Source of the DNA: Prochlorococcus sp. MIT 1314
GTDB lineage: Bacteria; Cyanobacteriota; Cyanobacteriia; PCC-6307; Cyanobiaceae
DNA length: 64,000 nt
Direction: 5' to 3'
NCBI RefSeq assembly: GCF_034093315.1
Contig: NZ_CP139300.1
Location: 1,364,001-1,428,000 of the forward strand
The position numbers and the translations under genes were made by a program. The notes beneath the pieces are model-generated. The model did no database searches and was not told the origin of the DNA. It saw nothing but the letters and a program-made list of their open reading frames with translations. The stretch's first letter is position 1. The number at the start of each line of letters is the position of its first letter. Shown here piece after piece: positions 60,481 through 64,000 of this stretch.

Positions 60481-61198
60481 ACAACATTGTAGTTTCAACT
60501 AGTATAATACTTGCACCGCAGGCATCTCCATTGAAGCCTCCAATTTTATTACCCAGTATGTTTGGGATACAATAGCTTAGAAAAATACCAATCAAAATAA
60601 GAATTAAAAATTTAATTAATATTGCTTGGGATGTAATTGAAACTAAGTGGTATGCAATGAAAATTAAAAGAAAAATAATGGAGATCAAAGATTCTTTTTT
60701 AAATCCATTCCAAAACTTTTTGTGACTAATAGATTTTTTCTTATGACTGATATATTTAAACTTTTCGATAAGAAATAAATTTGAAAATCTTCCCCAAAAT
60801 AAGCATATAGGTAAAACAAAAGTTATTAGGTTTTGAATTTTCAGTATGCAAGCAATTTGAATTAAAGTTATAAATACTAAAGCTTGAACGCCAAAGGAAC
60901 CAACTTTACTGTCTTTCATGGCTTTTAAACGTTTCTTTTTACCCGCAAAAATACCATCGAAAGTATCCATCAAACCATCAATGTGTAGACCACCAGTAAT
61001 TAAATACCCTGAAGCCAAACAAATTAATGTTGATGCATAAATTGACCAAGAGTTTGTTCTTAAAAAAAGAAAAATATAACTCTGTATTGTCCCAATAAAA
61101 AATCCTAAAGGCGGCGCAAATTGTGCAATATTTTTAAATTCGGGATTAATTAAAGGTATCTTTGGAAATGTCGTATAGAACATCCAAGATCCTGCCAA
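60458..61198 (-). CDS. cobS: Cobalamin synthase (adenosylcobinamide-GDP ribazoletransferase)
   Basis: 246 aa, about six TM segments. Hallmark GGLHIDGLMDTFDGIFAGKK and C-terminal NGDACGASIILVE. Joins the lower base to adenosylcobinamide-GDP. In picocyanobacteria the product is pseudocobalamin. The TTG start (61196-61198) is tentative. Converges with the kinase and overlaps it by 23 bp; opposite tgt. Confidence 0.9.
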   Translation of the reverse strand: MAGSWMFYTTFPKIPLINPEFKNIAQFAPPLGFFIGTIQSYIFLFLRTNSWSIYASTLICLASGYLITGGLHIDGLMDTFDGIFAGKKKRLKAMKDSKVGSFGVQALVFITLIQIACILKIQNLITFVLPICLFWGRFSNLFLIEKFKYISHKKKSISHKKFWNGFKKESLISIIFLLIFIAYHLVSITSQAILIKFLILILIGIFLSYCIPNILGNKIGGFNGDACGASIILVETTMLFMHAILL

Positions 61199-61296
61199 AT
61201 TTTTTATTAAATATTTTTTGATGAGATAAAAATAGATTCAATATTAAATATTAGGGTAGATTAATGAAAAAGGATCAAAAACTTTTATAAATTATC

Positions 61297-62415
61297 GTGT
61301 TTGAATTTGAAATTACATCGAATTGCAGTAATACAGGTGCAAGAACTGGTATTTTTCATACACCAAATGGTCAGGTAAACACACCAAAATTTATGCCTGT
61401 GGGTACTTTGGCAACGGTTAAAGGAATATCATCTAAGCAGTTAACCTCTACAGGGTCAGAAATGATTCTCTCAAATACCTTTCATCTTCATTTACAACCT
61501 GGAGAAAAACTAGTTAAGGAATCTGGTGGAATACATAACTTCATGAATTGGCCTAGGCCTATTCTTACTGATTCAGGAGGATATCAAGTTTTTAGTTTGG
61601 CCAAATTAAATAATATTTCTGATAAAGGTGTGGAATTTAAAAATCCAAGAGATGGTAGTCGTGTATTTTTATCACCTGAAAAAGTAATACAGATTCAAAT
61701 GGATCTTGGATCGGATGTTGCGATGGCTTTTGATCATTGCCCTCCGCATACAGCTAACGAAAATGATATTGAGGACTCTTTACAAAGAACTCATTCATGG
61801 TTGCAAAAATGTGTTGAGACTCATCAGAAATCCAATCAAGCATTATTCGGCATAGTTCAAGGTGGTAAGTATCCGAGATTGAGAGAATATAGCGCAAAAT
61901 ATACAAGTTCTTTTGATCTGCCTGGAATAGCAGTGGGAGGGGTAAGTGTTGGCGAGGCAGTCGAAGAAATACATAGTGTAATTAATTACGTCCCGAAATT
62001 CTTACCAATCAATAAACCAAGATATTTAATGGGAATTGGCTCTTTAAGAGAAATTTCTTTAGCTGTTGCTAATGGATTCGATATATTTGACTGTGTTTTG
62101 CCTACAAGACTAGGAAGACATGGGACTGCATTTTTTAATGATGAAAGATTGAATTTGCGAAATGCTCGATTTAAAAATGACTTTTCTCCGATTGACAAAA
62201 CTTGTAAATGCGAGACCTGTAAATCCTATTCTCGAGCATATTTGCATCATCTAATTAGAAATGACGAAATATTAGGCCTAACCCTCATAAGTTTGCACAA
62301 TATTGCTCACTTAATAAGATTTACCAATGCAATTTCTACTGCAATTAGAGATAATTGTTTTACAAATGATTTCGCTCCTTGGAAAACATCCTCTATTGCT
62401 CACCATACGTGGTAA
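61297..62415 (+). CDS. tgt: Queuine tRNA-ribosyltransferase
   Basis: 372 aa. Exchanges G34 for preQ1 in GUN-anticodon tRNAs. [12 protein letters not shown] carries the general-acid Asp; GIVQGG; catalytic Asp region [16 protein letters not shown]; zinc site CKCETC...H. GTG start at 61297. 34 bp before psbK. Confidence 0.96.
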   Translation: MFEFEITSNCSNTGARTGIFHTPNGQVNTPKFMPVGTLATVKGISSKQLTSTGSEMILSNTFHLHLQPGEKLVKESGGIHNFMNWPRPILTDSGGYQVFSLAKLNNISDKGVEFKNPRDGSRVFLSPEKVIQIQMDLGSDVAMAFDHCPPHTANENDIEDSLQRTHSWLQKCVETHQKSNQALFGIVQGGKYPRLREYSAKYTSSFDLPGIAVGGVSVGEAVEEIHSVINYVPKFLPINKPRYLMGIGSLREISLAVANGFDIFDCVLPTRLGRHGTAFFNDERLNLRNARFKNDFSPIDKTCKCETCKSYSRAYLHHLIRNDEILGLTLISLHNIAHLIRFTNAISTAIRDNCFTNDFAPWKTSSIAHHTW

Positions 62416-62449
62416 CGTCTTATCATAATTAATTAAATTATTAAAAAAG

Positions 62450-62590
62450 GTGCTCATTCTATTTAATACATTCGCTGAATTGCCCGAGGCTTACAAGGCC
62501 TTTGCTCCAACTGTAGATGTTCTTCCACTTATTCCTCTGTTTTTCTTTTTATTGGTATTTGTTTGGCAAGCTGCAGTTGGATTTAAATAA
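62450..62590 (+). CDS. psbK: Photosystem II PsbK
   Basis: 46 aa, too short for many ORF tools. Hallmark [20 protein letters not shown], then [18 protein letters not shown]. Start GTG at 62450. Its N-terminal part is a cleaved propeptide in other organisms. Directly after tgt, as in related genomes to my recollection. Confidence 0.93.
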
Positions 62591-62616
62591 AATTTTTTTA
62601 GTTTAGATTGGTAGTA

Positions 62617-63624
62617 TTAGACTGGATTCTCAAGTAAAATCGCATCTCCAGAATTATCTACAGCACTTTCTATAAAATCGGCAATTTTTAATGCTCTCGA
62701 GGCTTGCTCACCATCTACCTCGGGAGTTTCTTTGCCCTGAACGCATTTAAGAAAATGCTCTAGTTCTGCATAAAGAGGTTCAATGGAGGTTGTACTAACT
62801 TCTTCGACATATCCATCATTTCTATAAACTAATTCTCCATGCTCTGCTGTGTATGATTCATGAGACTTTCGATGGATTTGTAAAGAGTGATTTAAGAAAT
62901 CAGTTTCTACTAGGCCATTTTGGCAGTGAGCACTTAAATTTCTGATTTTTTTATGACTCATTTTGCTGGCAGTTAAGCTTGCAATAACATTATTTTTAAA
63001 AACTAAAGTAGCATTAACATAATCTATTAATCCTTCGCTATTTCTTCCTCCAACAGCTGCTAATTTTTGTATTTTTGAGTTTACAAGCTCTAAAATAAGA
63101 TCAATGTCATGAATCATTAAATCCATTACTACAGATACATCATTGGCTCTGTCTGCATGAGGACTATGCCTCCTTGCTTCCAAAACAACAATCTCTTCAT
63201 TATTTACTATTTTATTTAATTCTCTAAAAGCAGGATTAAATCTTTCAATATGCCCAACTTGTAATAGACATTTACTGTCATTAGCGGCTTCTATTAAGGC
63301 TTTTGCCTCCAACTCATTAGCTGCAATTGGTTTTTCAATGAGAACGTTAGTACCTCCATTTAGACAATCTAGTCCTACCTTATGATGAAGTAGCGTCGGG
63401 ACAGCGATACAAATAGCATCAACTTTTGGTATTAAATCCTTATAATTTTTGAACCATTCACATTGAAATTGTTCAATAGCTAATCTACCTCTCTCTTCAT
63501 TTGGATCAGCTACTCCAATGAGATTCGCATCTTTGAGTAAACTTAGTACTCGAGCATGATGCCAGCCCATATTTCCTATACCTATGACTCCAACCTTAAC
63601 GGGTGATGAGGTTGGTCGCATCAT
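62617..63624 (-). CDS. Gfo/Idh/MocA-family oxidoreductase
   Basis: 335 aa. N-terminal NAD(P)-binding GVIGIGNMGWHHARVL, catalytic motif region EKPIAANELEA (EKP), and C-terminal substrate domain (MDLMIHDIDLILEL). Typically acts on sugars or inositol; the substrate is unknown. The CorC-like gene lies 47 bp upstream on the same strand. It converges with psbK across a 26-bp gap. Confidence 0.9.
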   Translation of the reverse strand: MMRPTSSPVKVGVIGIGNMGWHHARVLSLLKDANLIGVADPNEERGRLAIEQFQCEWFKNYKDLIPKVDAICIAVPTLLHHKVGLDCLNGGTNVLIEKPIAANELEAKALIEAANDSKCLLQVGHIERFNPAFRELNKIVNNEEIVVLEARRHSPHADRANDVSVVMDLMIHDIDLILELVNSKIQKLAAVGGRNSEGLIDYVNATLVFKNNVIASLTASKMSHKKIRNLSAHCQNGLVETDFLNHSLQIHRKSHESYTAEHGELVYRNDGYVEEVSTTSIEPLYAELEHFLKCVQGKETPEVDGEQASRALKIADFIESAVDNSGDAILLENPV

Positions 63625-63671
63625 TTCAAATCCATGTATTTATTATCATTATCCTGCATGGTGAGCCACAT

Positions 63672-64000
63672 TTAACTTTTGGGAAGAATTATTTTAACAC
63701 GATCAATTTTTGGACCTGACATAGAAATAACTTCAAATTTAATGCTATTAAAATCTAAAACGTCCCCAATTTTTGGCACCATTTGAAATTTTTCTAGCAA
63801 AAATCCAGCAAGAGTATGATAATCTGCTCCTTCTGGAATGGAACATCCTAATTTCTTATTAATATCAATAATTTCTGATTTTCCAGCTATTGACCATTTT
63901 TTAGAGAAATTATCTAACATTCTCATGTCTGAATAAATTCTATTGTTGAGCATTTCCTCTCCAACTATTTCGCCATTTAGATCAGCTGCAGTTATGAGCC
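63672..64000 (-). CDS. CorC/TlyC (HlyC) family protein, C-terminal part
   Basis: Partial: 109 codons run from the right edge, reading GLITAADLNGEIVGEEM..., the end of the second CBS motif, then the CorC_HlyC transporter-associated domain (GCSIPEGADYHTLAGFLLEKF, KIGDVLDFNSIKFEVISMSG). The visible ATG at 63951-63953 is internal, not the start. Family: membrane CNNM/CorC-type (Mg2+/Co2+ efflux or related). Confidence 0.85.
   Translation of the reverse strand, partial: LITAADLNGEIVGEEMLNNRIYSDMRMLDNFSKKWSIAGKSEIIDINKKLGCSIPEGADYHTLAGFLLEKFQMVPKIGDVLDFNSIKFEVISMSGPKIDRVKIILPKS

Overview
The window is a stretch of core chromosome from a marine picocyanobacterium, almost certainly a high-light-adapted Prochlorococcus. 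The evidence is a very AT-rich, compact genome with short intergenic gaps, single-copy photosystem II genes (psbA, psbO, psbH, psbN, psbI, psbK), CP12, crtR, ntcA, a bicA/sbtA/sbtB inorganic-carbon cluster, and many cyanobacteria-only families (DUF2555, DUF565/Ycf20, DUF3084, DUF3146, DUF3155, DUF3177, DUF3181, DUF3769). The species call rests on gene content, base composition and remembered gene order, not on a search. I see no insertion sequences, prophage, CRISPR, integrase or genomic-island signature.

Layout. 1-6.2 kb: a partial Clp/Hsp100 ATPase (minus strand), enolase, a UbiB/ABC1 kinase with a small coiled-coil partner, and thioredoxin reductase. 6.2-9.2 kb: a minus-strand carbon-uptake operon (SulP/BicA-like, SbtA, SbtB). 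9.4-14.6 kb: a plus-strand run hemB, VOC protein, mutS2, obg and a 60-aa protein, closed by a terminator. 14.6-18.4 kb: CP12, a GST, an aspartoacylase-like protein, a probable 42-aa gene and psbA. 18.5-25.9 kb: aroC, eda, ftsH, sat, psbO, coaBC, DUF2555. 26.1-30.6 kb: two small plus-strand genes, pyrB, a DNA glycosylase, gatC, crtR, tRNA-Leu and a membrane protein. 30.7-39.1 kb: ileS, DUF3177, trmB, glmM, a TxlA-like thioredoxin, then thyX-dcd-cobO. 39.3-45.2 kb: ntcA, DUF3084, a YqgF-like protein, DUF3146, pth, psbH, psbN, psbI and an LptD-like protein. 45.2-52.1 kb: the glyA-cinA-leuC-leuD operon, tRNA-Arg, two small genes and murJ. 52.2-64 kb: sfsA, amt1, ispH, DoxX, purH, an esterase, DUF3155, a histidine kinase, cobS, tgt, psbK, a Gfo/Idh/MocA oxidoreductase and a partial CorC/TlyC protein.

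How it fits together. The genes serve photosynthesis (PSII subunits, crtR, FtsH for D1 turnover), carbon acquisition and its control (bicA/sbtA/sbtB, CP12), nitrogen control (ntcA and amt1, each with a recognisable NtcA site), sulfate activation, B12 metabolism and general housekeeping.

The points most worth a second look are: (i) two adjacent, otherwise intact genes, the 3-methyladenine glycosylase and crtR, that lack any canonical start codon in the expected place; (ii) a Clp ATPase whose arginine-finger motif is replaced; (iii) a CobO-like protein whose P-loop has decayed; (iv) a probable 42-codon gene upstream of psbA; (v) overlapping dyads and a near-ideal NtcA promoter between cobO and ntcA; (vi) twin hairpins in the psbA leader. 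No clearly new multi-gene system is visible.
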